Shown piece by piece: positions 15,624-24,592 of a DNA stretch of 64,000 nt (position 1 is the stretch's first letter; every line of letters begins with the position of its first letter). The translations under genes were made by a program, and so were the position numbers. This DNA is from Actinomycetota bacterium (lineage in GTDB: Bacteria; Actinomycetota; Actinomycetes; Streptosporangiales; Streptosporangiaceae). The notes under the pieces are model-generated. The model had not been told where the DNA came from, made no database searches, and was given only the letters and a program-made list of their open reading frames with translations. The stretch lies in assembly GCA_019240215.1 (NCBI GenBank), contig JAFAYQ010000038.1:62001-126000 (forward strand), given 5' to 3'.

Positions 15624-18600
15624 CGCTGCGGCTCCGCTTGCGGCACCGCCCCCAGCGTCCTCAGATGAGCCATCAGATAAGAAACAGTCTCTTCGAGGCC
15701 CGCGTCAGGGACACCCGCACCTGATTGAGCGAGCGCCCGCCGGAACGCGGCGTTTCGGTACCGTTTGCCCTCCATCACTATGACTTTCGAGTGTGCGCGG
15801 GCGACAAAGTCGACCAGCGGGAAGACCGGATCGGCCATGCTGGCCCGTCTTTTCATTTCCCGCGAGAATTCCTCCATGCTGACGTACCGGAAGGATATTC
15901 CGTAGTTTTCCCTGATCTGCTCCATCACGTCCACGATGTTGTAGTACTCGTCAACGGTCAGATGGAAAACGGACTCCTGCGCCTCGCCGAAGGCCATGAC
16001 GGCGGCAAGGTTGCGGGCGGTGATGTCGACCGGCATGAAGCTGAGCTGGATGTCGGTGTTTGGTGCCACTCCGTGCTTGATCATGAAAGAAATCAGCCGC
16101 ACTACGATGTCGGTGGAGTGCCCGAATCCCGCGGTTGACGCCGTGATGAAAGCTGGCCGGTAAATTCTGGCATCAATGCCTTGATCGCGAGCTTGAAGCA
16201 CGAGCTGTTCCGAGACCCACTTCGTCTGCGCGTAACCGAAGTCAAGGCCGGCCATTTCCGGATTTGAGTCTCGTTCGAGAAGATTCCGCTTGTCGGACCA
16301 CCCGAAGATGGTCGTGCTGGAAACGAAGTGGAATTGTTTCTGCTGCGAGACAGATGCCAGTCTGATGAGCTCTCGGGTGGCTTCGACATTTGACGGCTGG
16401 AGTGCATCGTAGTCGAGGGTGTAGTCGACCCACGCTCCGTTGTGAACGATTGTGTCGATCGTTTCTGTCAACTCCAGCCAGGCGTGGTCGGGAAGCCCCA
16501 GCCGCGGGCTCGCCAGGTCGCCGCATATCACCCGCACCCGGGCCTCGAAGGCCGTTGCGGTGCGGAGGTCATAAAGGCCCGCCGCCTTGAGCGTCGTGGC
16601 CAGTCGTTCGCGGGCCGCCACTGGCTCGATTGCCCTCATGAGAACCGTGTAGCTCGCGCTGGTCTGGTCGAGCAGGCTGTGGAGGAGAAATGGCCCGAGG
16701 AACCCGGTAGCGCCAGTCAGCAGAACCTGATGGAAGGTGCGGTCGGCTGGTGGCACGGCGCCGGTGCCTTGCCCTTCCAGCCGGGCGTCCTTCCGCATCG
16801 CCGCCGCTTCACTTTCATCGCGTTCCCGCTTCATCTGGTTGAGTTCCGCGTGCAGGTTGATGGCCCATTCGGCGGAGCCTTCCTGAAGCCCGCGGACCAG
16901 CGCCGAGATTTTGGAAATGGTCAACCGCTGCAGGAGCGGCATGTTCAGTGTCTCTTGCAGGTCGTGAGCATCGGCTTGGCCCACCGCTCTTTCCAGGATC
17001 ACCAGGAGTTCGGCGGTGGCGAGAGAATCGAGGCCGATGTCGCCGGGTTTGGCGTGCTCATCCCCGGTCAGCGCGTACGTTTCCAGAAAACGCTCGTAGT
17101 GGGAGTGAACGTCCAGCGTATGCGCCCCGTTCAGGCCAGCGGCAGCACCGTCACGCATATGGGTCTCGATCGTCCGCAGGCTGCCGTCCAGCCACTTGTC
17201 GCGGGTGGCCCCCCTGGCCACCTTCCCTGAGGTTGTCCGCTTGATGGCCTGGCGACGGACGAACACGATCGTGTGCGGCCCCGTGTATCCGTAGGCCCGG
17301 AGCGAGCTGGTGATCTCATCGGGGTGCGGCGGGTCGCCCGGACTTCCGAGGCCGACGACCACGATGAGACGCTCGTCCCCGTCTTGGCCCCGGAATGCGG
17401 CCACGCTTCCGAGCTGTATCTTTTCGGAAGCTCTTTCGACGGCGGCCTCGAGGTCCTCAGAGTAGTAGTTCTGCCCCCGGAGAATAACGATGTCTTTCAG
17501 ACGCCCGCAGACGAACAGCTCCCCGTCCCGGAGAAATCCGAGATCGCCGGTGCGAAGGTAGGCGTGCGTATCGCCGGAATCGTTGGTGACCGAGTTGCCA
17601 AACACATGCTCCGAAAGCTCCGGCATGTTCCAGTACCCTCGGCACGTGCTCTCACCGGCGATCCAGATCTCCCCGATTCCGTCGTCGTCGACGGCCGTCC
17701 CGCTGTCCGGGTCGACGATTCGCACGTGGATCCCAGCCAGCGGTTTACCGCAGCTGACCAGTTCAAGTTGCTGTTCTTCAGGCGTGTCCTCGGCGGCGAT
17801 CACAACGGCCCGCGCATAAAGCGACTTCCGGTCGATTGTGACTGATCGCTGTCCCGAGCTGGCGACCGCCAAGGTGTTCTCCGCGAGTCCGTACGCGGCG
17901 ACGTGCGCCGCCGGACGCAGCCCGTACTTCTCGAATCGTTCCAGGAAGTTCCGGTACGTGCTCGGCCTGACGGTCTCGGCCGCGTTCATGAAGACTTCGA
18001 CCGAACTCAGGTCCAGGCCCTCCAGCACCGCATCTGGAACCCGCTCGGGAGACAGGCAGTATTCGAAGCCGAAATTTGGCGATGACGTGTAGGTCGCCTG
18101 GTACCGGCTGAGCGTCTCCAGCCACAGCGCAGGCCGCCGCAGGAAGTCGAGCGGCGAGAATCCGTATATCGTGCCTCCGGTGACGATCTGGAAAAGATAG
18201 GCTCCGATCAGGCCCATGTCGTGAAATTGCGGCAGCCACGACACCCCGATCGCCTGGTGCCCGATCGTTGAATGGCTGTTGTGTATGACGTTCTGATGCG
18301 ATACGACCACGCCCTTGGGCGCCCCGGTCGAGCCGGATGTGTACTGCAGGAAAAGGGTCTGAGCCGGATTATCGATTGGTCCCCCCCGCGCGACGCCCTG
18401 CAGCCGATCGGTGGCGAGCCAATGGATACCAGGGAAATCGAGAGCGTCATCTCGGCCGGCCTGGCCACCAGCCTCACTACTGCCGGTTTCCGGTGATCCG
18501 AGCGATGAATCCGTCAGCGCCAGCGAGGCCTGGCTGTTGTGCATCACCGATCTCAGCCGGGCGGCTCCCCCTTTCGTGACTGACGTGACCGGGGGAATGG

Positions 18601-18862
18601 GAACGGGGATGACACCTATGCGCGCACAAGCGACGAATGAGACGACCATTTCCAGGCCGGGTGGATACACCAGGGCCACGCGATCGCCGCGCTGAACGGC
18701 CGTCTCATCGTGAATGTACTCCGCGAGAAAGCGAGTCCTGGCTTCGAATGATTGGTACGTATACGTTTCGCGCGGATTGCCATGGCGATCGAGAAACGCG
18801 CTGAAACATCTATTCGGATCAGCGGCTACCCAGCGGTTCATGTAGTCAATAATGGTATCCAC
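15620..18862 (-). CDS. Fatty acyl-AMP ligase / acyl carrier / thioester reductase fusion
   Basis: About 1080 residues in three parts. Residues 1-570 are a FAAL-type adenylation domain: LQYTSGSTGAPKGVVVSHQN near 175, WLPQFHDMGLIG, and the A8 hinge near CGRLKDIVILRGQNYYSEDL. A carrier domain near 560-660 has the phosphopantetheine Ser in GDIGLDSLATAELL (about 611). Residues 700-1080 form a short-chain reductase: LLTGATGFLGPFLLHSLL (NADPH loop, about 714) and YAQTKWVSEQ (Tyr-Lys pair, about 875). Expected chemistry: activate a fatty acid, hold it as a thioester, and release it by reduction to aldehyde or alcohol, as carboxylic acid reductases do with a different adenylation domain. GTG 18862 has GAGGGG upstream; TTG 18883 is the alternative. 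Codon use is less GC-biased than its neighbours, suggesting transfer. Confidence 0.82.
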   Translation of the reverse strand: MDTIIDYMNRWVAADPNRCFSAFLDRHGNPRETYTYQSFEARTRFLAEYIHDETAVQRGDRVALVYPPGLEMVVSFVACARIGVIPVPIPPVTSVTKGGAARLRSVMHNSQASLALTDSSLGSPETGSSEAGGQAGRDDALDFPGIHWLATDRLQGVARGGPIDNPAQTLFLQYTSGSTGAPKGVVVSHQNVIHNSHSTIGHQAIGVSWLPQFHDMGLIGAYLFQIVTGGTIYGFSPLDFLRRPALWLETLSRYQATYTSSPNFGFEYCLSPERVPDAVLEGLDLSSVEVFMNAAETVRPSTYRNFLERFEKYGLRPAAHVAAYGLAENTLAVASSGQRSVTIDRKSLYARAVVIAAEDTPEEQQLELVSCGKPLAGIHVRIVDPDSGTAVDDDGIGEIWIAGESTCRGYWNMPELSEHVFGNSVTNDSGDTHAYLRTGDLGFLRDGELFVCGRLKDIVILRGQNYYSEDLEAAVERASEKIQLGSVAAFRGQDGDERLIVVVGLGSPGDPPHPDEITSSLRAYGYTGPHTIVFVRRQAIKRTTSGKVARGATRDKWLDGSLRTIETHMRDGAAAGLNGAHTLDVHSHYERFLETYALTGDEHAKPGDIGLDSLATAELLVILERAVGQADAHDLQETLNMPLLQRLTISKISALVRGLQEGSAEWAINLHAELNQMKRERDESEAAAMRKDARLEGQGTGAVPPADRTFHQVLLTGATGFLGPFLLHSLLDQTSASYTVLMRAIEPVAARERLATTLKAAGLYDLRTATAFEARVRVICGDLASPRLGLPDHAWLELTETIDTIVHNGAWVDYTLDYDALQPSNVEATRELIRLASVSQQKQFHFVSSTTIFGWSDKRNLLERDSNPEMAGLDFGYAQTKWVSEQLVLQARDQGIDARIYRPAFITASTAGFGHSTDIVVRLISFMIKHGVAPNTDIQLSFMPVDITARNLAAVMAFGEAQESVFHLTVDEYYNIVDVMEQIRENYGISFRYVSMEEFSREMKRRASMADPVFPLVDFVARAHSKVIVMEGKRYRNAAFRRALAQSGAGVPDAGLEETVSYLMAHLRTLGAVPQAEPQR

Positions 18863-19052
18863 CCTGCGCCACCCCTCTGGCAACGACGTGTTGCCCGCTT
18901 CCGGTCAGAGCGGCGATTCCGGTTGGTGCCCGCGCTGAGAATGTCAGGCGAGAATATCAAGGCAGATGTTCCTTTTGTGGCGAAAGGCCCCCGCGCTGTC
19001 ACAGCCCCGCGGCCAGCCTCGTCAACCGGGTGACTACAGCAGAGGAGTCACC

Positions 19053-20033
19053 ATGCGAGTGTTCGTTGCGGGCGGGACCGGGGTCGTCGGCCAGCGCCTG
19101 ATCCCGATGCTCACCGCCGTCGGCCACCAGGTCACCGCCACCACCCGCAGCGCCGCCAAAACCGCCACGCTGCGCGCCCTCGGGGCCGACCCCGTCGTCG
19201 TCGACGGGCTGGACCGGGCCGCCGTCATCGCCGCGGTCACCGCCGCCCGGCCCGAGGTGATCGTGCACCAGATGACCGGGCTGGCCGGCGGATCGGACCT
19301 CAAGCACTTCGACCGGACGTTCGCGGTCACCAACCAGCTGCGCACGCAGGGCACCGACCACCTGCTGGAGGCGGCCCAGCGGGCCGGGACCCGGCGGTTC
19401 GTGGCCCAGAGCTTCACCGGCTGGCCCAACCAGCCGGTCGGCGGCCCGGTCAAGACCGAGGACGATCCGCTCGACCCGCACCCGGTGGCGAGCATGACCG
19501 AAAGCCTGGGTGCCATTCATCATCTTGAAAGGGCGGTACCGGCCGGCGTCCACGAAGGGCTGGTGCTGCGCTACGGCATCCTCTACGGTCCTGACACCAG
19601 CGCGGAGCTGATCGAGGCGGCCCGCAAACGGCAGCTGCCGATCGTCGGCGGCGGTACCGGTGTCTGGTCGTTCACGCACGTCACCGACGCCGCCAGCGCG
19701 GCCGCGGCGGCCGTCGCGGGTGGCCCGCCCGGGCTCTACAACGCGGTTGACGACGAGCCCGCGGCGGTGGCTGAATGGCTACCGTATCTGGCCTCCTGCC
19801 TGGGGGCGCGGCCGCCGTGGCGGGTGCCGGCCTGGGCCGGGCGGCTGCTGGCCGGTGACTCGGTGGTGCAGATGATGACCCGCAGCCGTGGCTCGTCCAA
19901 CGCCAAGGCCCGCCGCGAGCTGGACTGGACCCTGGCTTACCCCAGCTGGCGGCAGGGCTTCGCCACCGGCCTCGGCCTGCCCGCCCGCCGCGGCAACGGC
20001 GCCGCGAAGGCCGCCCGGGCGGTCAGGGCCTGA
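19053..20033 (+). CDS. NAD(P)-dependent epimerase/dehydratase-like protein (ECF41 partner)
   Basis: 326 residues. The first strand and loop, RVFVAGGTGVVGQRLIPML, carry GxxGxxG for NAD(P). A conventional extended-SDR YxxxK motif is not obvious; the sequence at that place is ESLGAIHHLERAV. LRYGILYGPDTSAEL and SFTHVTDAASAAAAA follow. GAGGAG lies 6-7 bases before the ATG. It ends 2 bases before an ECF41-type sigma gene. ECF41 factors are typically linked to carboxymuconolactone decarboxylase, oxidoreductase or epimerase genes ('COE' proteins), and this gene fills that place. Substrate unknown. Confidence 0.82.
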   Translation: MRVFVAGGTGVVGQRLIPMLTAVGHQVTATTRSAAKTATLRALGADPVVVDGLDRAAVIAAVTAARPEVIVHQMTGLAGGSDLKHFDRTFAVTNQLRTQGTDHLLEAAQRAGTRRFVAQSFTGWPNQPVGGPVKTEDDPLDPHPVASMTESLGAIHHLERAVPAGVHEGLVLRYGILYGPDTSAELIEAARKRQLPIVGGGTGVWSFTHVTDAASAAAAAVAGGPPGLYNAVDDEPAAVAEWLPYLASCLGARPPWRVPAWAGRLLAGDSVVQMMTRSRGSSNAKARRELDWTLAYPSWRQGFATGLGLPARRGNGAAKAARAVRA

Positions 20034-20035
20034 TC

Positions 20036-20902
20036 GTGGACATCGACCTGGACGAGCTGCGGCCGCTGATGTTCTCGATCGCCTACCGGATGACCGGCAG
20101 CGTCGGTGACGCCGAGGACATCGTGCAGGAGGCGGTGATCCGCACCTACCGGGCGGCCAGCGGCGGCACGCTGGTCGAATCGCCCAAGGCGTTCGTCACC
20201 ACCACCACGACCCGGCTGGCCATCGACCACCTCCGCTCGGCCCGCGTCCGGCGGGAGTCCTACGTGGGCACCTGGCTGCCGGAACCGCTGGTCACCGACC
20301 CGGAGCCCGGGCCGGCCGAACGGGCCGAGATGGCCGATTCGCTGTCGCTGGCGTTCCTGGTCCTGCTGGAGAGCCTGTCACCGGTGGAACGGGCGGTGTT
20401 CCTGCTCCGCGAGGTGTTCGGCTACGACTACGGCGACATCGCCGCGGCGGTCGGCAAGTCCGAGGCCAACTGCCGGCAGATCTTCGCCCGCGCCCGGCGG
20501 CACGTCGACGAGGGCCGGCCCAAGTACGACGCCTCCCGGCGCCAGGGCACCGAGCTGACCGAGCGGTTCCTGGCCGCCATCAGCGGCGGCGACATGGAGC
20601 CGTTCATCGAGCTGCTGGCGCCCGACGTGGTGATGATGGGCGACGGCGGCGGCAAGGCACCCGCGGCCGCCACCCCGATCTACGGCCGGCTGCAGGTCGC
20701 CCGGCTGCTGCGAGGGCTGGCCCGGCAGGCCACCCGCTGGATCAGCGAGGTGCGTCCGGTCCAGGTCAACGGCCAGCCCGGGGTGATCGCCTACGACCCC
20801 GACGGGAACCTGTTCGGGGTGATGACGTTCGACCACACCGACGGCCAGGTCGTCGCGATCAGGTCGGTGATCAACCCCGACAAACTGCGCCACCTCCAGT
20901 GA
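20036..20902 (+). CDS. ECF41-group RNA polymerase sigma factor (SigJ-like) with SnoaL-like C-terminus
   Basis: 288 residues. Region 2 is LMFSIAYRMTGSVGDAEDIV; region 4 is LLESLSPVERAVFLLREVFG and GDIAAAVGKSEANCRQIFAR. The extra C-terminal 110 residues form a SnoaL-like domain with the ECF41 marks DGGGKAPAA and NPDKLRHL. Known ECF41 factors carry no separate anti-sigma factor; the C-terminal domain modulates activity itself. The GTG is 2 bases after the epimerase gene, so the two form an operon. The signal is unknown. Confidence 0.9.
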   Translation: MDIDLDELRPLMFSIAYRMTGSVGDAEDIVQEAVIRTYRAASGGTLVESPKAFVTTTTTRLAIDHLRSARVRRESYVGTWLPEPLVTDPEPGPAERAEMADSLSLAFLVLLESLSPVERAVFLLREVFGYDYGDIAAAVGKSEANCRQIFARARRHVDEGRPKYDASRRQGTELTERFLAAISGGDMEPFIELLAPDVVMMGDGGGKAPAAATPIYGRLQVARLLRGLARQATRWISEVRPVQVNGQPGVIAYDPDGNLFGVMTFDHTDGQVVAIRSVINPDKLRHLQ

Positions 20903-20985
20903 GCCCGGCCCGGCCGGTCCGGACCCCGGCCCCTCCGCCCGGCCCCTCCGTGACGGCGGCCGGACGGAGGCTCTAGCCTCAGCAC

Positions 20986-21855
20986 ATGGCCACCGATTTC
21001 ACCGAAGAAGGCGCCGCCGACGCGGTCATCGAGAGCTTCGCCGCCACCCCCGACGAACGGCTCCGGACCATCCTCGGCAGCCTGGTCCGGCACCTGCACG
21101 CGGCCGTCCGCGAGGTCGAGCCCAGCATCGCGGAGTGGGAGCAGGCGATCGAGTTCCTGACCGCCACCGGCCAGAAGTGCACCGATGTCCGCCAGGAGTT
21201 CATCCTGCTGTCGGACGTGCTCGGCATCTCGATGCTGGTCGAGACGATCAACGAGCGCGGCGCGGCCGGCGCCACCCAGTCGACCGTGCTGGGCCCGTTC
21301 CACATGACCCGGTCCCCGGTCCGTGCGCTGGGCGACACCATCGACCTGGTCGGCGAGAGCGAGCCGTGCGTGGTCACCGGCCAGGTGGTCGGGACCGACG
21401 GTGCCCCGCTGGCCGGTGCGGTGCTCGACGTGTGGCAGGCCAACGACCACGGCGCCTACGACGTGCAGGAGCCGGGCAAGCAGCCCGCCGGCAACGGCCG
21501 CGGCCTGTTCACCACCGACGACCAGGGCCGGTTCTGGTTCCGCACGATCGTGCCCAGCTACTACCCGATCCCGACCGACGGGCCGGTCGGCGACCTGCTG
21601 GCCGCCACCCGGCGGCACCCCTACCGCCCCGCCCACATCCACTTCATCGTGTCGGCCGACGGCTACCAGCCGCTGACCACCCACATCTTCGTGGCCGGGA
21701 CCGAGTACATCGATTCCGACGCGGTCTTCGCGGTCAAGAAGAGCCTGATCACCGAGTTCAAAGAGGTCGACGACCCCGAGCTGGCCGCCCGCTACCAGGT
21801 CAGCAACCCGTTCCGGCTGGCCGACATCCAGATCGCGCTGGCCCCGGCCAGCTGA
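20986..21855 (+). CDS. Intradiol ring-cleavage dioxygenase (catechol/hydroxyquinol 1,2-dioxygenase)
   Basis: 289 residues. The N-terminal helical dimerisation domain (residues 1-110) is followed by the beta-sandwich core: GPFHMTRSP, GAPLAGAVLDVWQANDHGAY, and the Fe(III) ligands in VPSYYPIPTDGPVG (Tyr) and RHPYRPAHIHFIVSADGYQP (Tyr, two His). It opens catechol or hydroxyquinol with O2, giving muconate or maleylacetate. No other catechol-pathway gene is near, so the natural substrate is unclear. Its stop abuts the stop of the convergent ArsR gene. Confidence 0.88.
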   Translation: MATDFTEEGAADAVIESFAATPDERLRTILGSLVRHLHAAVREVEPSIAEWEQAIEFLTATGQKCTDVRQEFILLSDVLGISMLVETINERGAAGATQSTVLGPFHMTRSPVRALGDTIDLVGESEPCVVTGQVVGTDGAPLAGAVLDVWQANDHGAYDVQEPGKQPAGNGRGLFTTDDQGRFWFRTIVPSYYPIPTDGPVGDLLAATRRHPYRPAHIHFIVSADGYQPLTTHIFVAGTEYIDSDAVFAVKKSLITEFKEVDDPELAARYQVSNPFRLADIQIALAPAS

Positions 21856-22170
21856 TCACCCGCCCTGCTCGGCCTGCTGCTTCAGCAGCGCCAGCCGCTC
21901 GGTCCAGGTGGTGGCCAGCGTGGTCATCCACGAGGCGGTGGCGGCCAGCTGGTCGGGGCGGACCTCGAACAGGACCTCCTTGCCCGCCCGGTAGCTGGTC
22001 ACCAGCTCGCAGTCGCGCAGGATCTGCAGGTGCTTGACCACCGCCTGGCGCGACACCGGGACCGCCGCCGCCAGCGTGGTCGCGCTGCTGGGGGAGCTCC
22101 GCGACAGCGTCTCCAGCAGCTGCCGCCGGGTCCGATCGGCCAGCGCCCCGCACACCAGCTCAACGCTCAT
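21856..22170 (-). CDS. ArsR-family winged-helix regulator
   Basis: 104 residues. ALADRTRRQLLETLSRSS and VSRQAVVKHLQILRDCELVT are the two key helices of the ArsR fold; AGKEVLFEVRPDQL forms the wing. No Cys pair for metal sensing appears; the only Cys residues are isolated, so it is probably of the non-metal type linked to SRPBCC proteins. It follows the SRPBCC gene by 12 bases on the same strand. It may bind the palindromes at 22629-22747. Confidence 0.85.
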   Translation of the reverse strand: MSVELVCGALADRTRRQLLETLSRSSPSSATTLAAAVPVSRQAVVKHLQILRDCELVTSYRAGKEVLFEVRPDQLAATASWMTTLATTWTERLALLKQQAEQGG

Positions 22171-22182
22171 GGTGCTACCCGC

Positions 22183-22614
22183 TCAGCCTTCGGCACGTTT
22201 CCGCAGGTCGGCCAGCTCCTGCTGCCACCCGCCGGTGTTCTCGTGGTGAGCCCGCTCGCGCTCACCGGCCGCCACGTCGAGGGCGGCGAACCCGCTCTCG
22301 GTGACCGTCACCCGCACCACGTCCCCGGCCGTCTCCAGCCGGAACTCGACCAGCGTGGTATTGCCGGCCGACAGCTCGGCGCCAGGCGCGGAGCTGGCCC
22401 AGCGGAACGCGGCGTAGCGGCGCGGCTCGACCCGGACCACCTCGACCGGGAACCGGCCCCACTTCTCGCTCTCCCGCACCACCTGATGGCCGGGCGTATG
22501 GTCGACCGGCGCCGCTACCGCCGACGGCACCCACCAGCCGGGCTCGCTGACAAGCTCCCACACCCGCGCCAGGGGCGCCCGGATGTCGATGGCCTGCTCG
22601 ATACGGTCGTCCAC
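22183..22614 (-). CDS. SRPBCC / AHSA1-like domain protein
   Basis: 143 residues with the START/Bet v1-like layout: RIEQAIDIRAPLARVWELVS at the N-terminus, GWWVPSAV, then RVEPRRYAAFRWASS and TLVEFRLETAGDVVRVTVTE, ending in a long helix (GGWQQELADLRKRAEG). Such proteins bind hydrophobic ligands and are often paired with ArsR regulators, as here. The GTG at 22614 is preceded by GAGGAGG at 6 bases, which decides the start over upstream ATGs. Confidence 0.82.
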   Translation of the reverse strand: MDDRIEQAIDIRAPLARVWELVSEPGWWVPSAVAAPVDHTPGHQVVRESEKWGRFPVEVVRVEPRRYAAFRWASSAPGAELSAGNTTLVEFRLETAGDVVRVTVTESGFAALDVAAGERERAHHENTGGWQQELADLRKRAEG

Positions 22615-22619
22615 GTCAC

Positions 22620-22750
22620 GCCTCCTCGTCAATGACAGCATCTGCTGTCGTGATGCGCCGGGCCGCCGCCATGCCGCCTCCTCTGCCATGGCTCCTCTGC
22701 CATGGCTCCTCTGCCATGCCTCCTCGTCGATGACAGCATCTGCTGTCGTG
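22620..22750. repeat. Duplicated 33-bp operator/ribosome-site cassette and a three-unit 14-bp repeat
   Basis: A 33-base stretch at 22620-22652 recurs at 22718-22750 with one mismatch. Each copy carries the palindrome GACAGCATCTGCTGTC (7-bp arms) and, read on the minus strand, a strong GAGGAGG ribosome site. Between them GCTCCTCTGCCATG is repeated about three times (22677-22720). The copy near 22620 serves the SRPBCC gene; the far copy would drive only a short junk frame. It looks like a duplication of the promoter-proximal region that doubled the operator. Confidence 0.75.
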
Positions 22751-22775
22751 TGGTCGGCGGCTGTCGCGACTCAAT

Positions 22776-22829
22776 GTGCAATTTTATGGTTGCACGTCGC
22801 ATCACATCGTGCAATAAGCCGATTGCACG
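22776..22829. promoter_or_regulatory. Two GTGCAAT-n6-ATTGCAC operators upstream of the permease operon
   Basis: GTGCAAT (22776-22782) faces GTTGCAC (22789-22795), and CGTGCAAT (22808-22815) faces ATTGCACG (22822-22829). Both have a 6-base spacer; the second is perfect over 8-bp arms. Centres are 33 bases apart, three helical turns. They lie 140-200 bases before the permease start. The layout suggests a dimeric repressor or activator of the pyrimidine/nucleoside operon; which protein binds is unknown. The rest of 22830-22971 holds a TTGACG hexamer (22895-22900) but no convincing -10. Confidence 0.75.
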
Positions 22830-22971
22830 TTTTCATTCCAGCTGATCGTTCACCTCGAGGTAAAGCAGCCGACATCGAGCGACACCCCCAATGGTTGACG
22901 GCGATTCAAACCGGACAGAACCTGAGGGTCATGGAGTGTTCCCCCGTTACCCGCAGCAGGGAGGCGCTTGC

Positions 22972-24525
22972 ATGGTGACGTCGCCGGTCGCTGACGAAGT
23001 CCACCACCCCGACGGCCGGATCACCCTGGCCAGCAACGACGAGATCGCGGACACCGGCTACGCCAACGGTGACCTGGCCCCGCTGCCACTCGCCCGCCGC
23101 ACCTGGACCACCTACAACTACGCCGCCCTGTGGATCGGCATGTCCCACAACATCCCCACCTACCTGCTGGCCTCGGGCCTGATCGCGGTGGGGATGAACT
23201 GGGTCCAGGCCGTCATCACGATCGCCCTCGCCAATCTCATCGTGCTCATCCCGATGCTGCTCAACAGCCACGCGGGCACCAAGTACGGCATCCCCTACCC
23301 GGTGTTCGCGCGGGCCTCGTTCGGGCTGCGCGGGGCCAACCTGCCCGCGATCTTGCGGGCGCTGATCGCCTGCTGCTGGTTCGGCATCCAGACGTGGATC
23401 GGCGGCGAAGGTTTCTACACGCTGATCGGCGCGGTCGCCGGGCACGGCTGGACCAACGCCACCCCGGCCTGGGGCGGCTACCCGTGGACCCAGTGGCTGT
23501 CGTTCGCCATCTTCTGGATTCTGGAAATGGCGATCATCGTGCGGGGCATGAACACGCTGCGGCGGTTCGAGAACTGGGCTGCCCCGCTGGTCCTCGTGGC
23601 CGCGGTCGCGCTGCTGGTCTACATCCTGATCAAGGCGGGCGGCTTCGGCCCGGTGCTGTCCGAGCCGGCCAAGCTGGGCTGGGGCGGCAAGTTCTGGCCG
23701 GTGTTCTTCCCCTCGCTGATGGCGATGATCGCGTTCTGGTCGACGATGTCGCTGAACATGCCGGACTTCACCCGGTTCAGCCGCGGCCAGAAGCAGCAGC
23801 TGTGGGGCCAGGTGCTCGGCCTGCCCACCACGATGACGTTCTTCTCGCTGCTGGCGGTGTTCATCACCGCCGCCTCGCAGAAGATCTACGGCGCCCCGAT
23901 CTGGGACCCGATCCAGCTCACCGGCAAGTTCAGCAACCCCGTGGTGGTCGCGTTCGCGCTGTTCACGATCATCGTCACCACCCTCAGCGTCAATGTGGCG
24001 GCCAACACCGTCAGCCCCTCCTACGACTTCTCCAACCTGCTGCCCAAGCTGGTCAGCTTCCGCACCGGCGGCATCATCACCGGGATCATCGGCATCGCCA
24101 TCCAGCCCTGGCGGCTGCTGACCAACCCGCACGTGTACATCTACGTCTGGCTCGGCTTCTACGGCGGCCTGCTGGGCGCGGTCGCGGGCGTCCTGATCGC
24201 CGACTACTGGCTGATCCGCAGCACCGAGCTGCGGCTGGTCGACCTCTACCGTCCGCACGGCGCCTACTGGTACAACGGTGGCTGGAACTGGCGCGCGGTG
24301 GTCGCGTTCGCGGTCGGCGCGCTGCTGGCGGTGGGCGGAGCCTGGTCCGCCCCCGGCCAGGGCCCGTTCCCGCAGTCCGGCCTGATCCCGGTGCTCAAGC
24401 CGCTCTACAACTACAACTGGGTGGTCGGGTTCGCGGTGGCCATCATTCTCTACTGGGGGCTGACGATTATTTCGGTGAAGCGGGCACCCGCCCGGCACAG
24501 GGCGTTGGCCGGGCAGCGAGGCTGA
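22972..24525 (+). CDS. NCS1-family nucleobase/hydantoin/allantoin permease
   Basis: 517 residues, about 12 membrane segments. NCS1 signatures: NDEIADTGYANGDLAPLPLA ahead of helix 1, WIGMSHNIPTYLLASGLIAV in helix 1, ARASFGLRGANLPAILRALI and CCWFGIQTWIGGEGFYTLIG in helices 3-4, and LNMPDFTRFSRGQKQQ around helix 6. The family imports uracil, cytosine, allantoin or hydantoins with sodium or protons. GGAGG lies 8 bases before the ATG. With dihydropyrimidinase and ureidopropionase downstream, a pyrimidine or hydantoin substrate is the best inference. Confidence 0.88.
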   Translation: MVTSPVADEVHHPDGRITLASNDEIADTGYANGDLAPLPLARRTWTTYNYAALWIGMSHNIPTYLLASGLIAVGMNWVQAVITIALANLIVLIPMLLNSHAGTKYGIPYPVFARASFGLRGANLPAILRALIACCWFGIQTWIGGEGFYTLIGAVAGHGWTNATPAWGGYPWTQWLSFAIFWILEMAIIVRGMNTLRRFENWAAPLVLVAAVALLVYILIKAGGFGPVLSEPAKLGWGGKFWPVFFPSLMAMIAFWSTMSLNMPDFTRFSRGQKQQLWGQVLGLPTTMTFFSLLAVFITAASQKIYGAPIWDPIQLTGKFSNPVVVAFALFTIIVTTLSVNVAANTVSPSYDFSNLLPKLVSFRTGGIITGIIGIAIQPWRLLTNPHVYIYVWLGFYGGLLGAVAGVLIADYWLIRSTELRLVDLYRPHGAYWYNGGWNWRAVVAFAVGALLAVGGAWSAPGQGPFPQSGLIPVLKPLYNYNWVVGFAVAIILYWGLTIISVKRAPARHRALAGQRG

Positions 24526-24592
24526 CCCGCTGACGACAGGACACTCTGATCCAGCAAAGCAGGACCCGGACGGCCAAGGCTCAGCGGCCCAG

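Noticed and set aside
22629-22814. Short minus-strand frame starting in the duplicated ribosome-site cassette
   Set aside because: A good ribosome site and ATG exist, but the translation is encoded by the 14-base repeat and resembles no protein.
22895-22923. Sigma-70-like promoter (TTGACG) for the permease gene
   Set aside because: No acceptable -10 hexamer lies 16-18 bases downstream.
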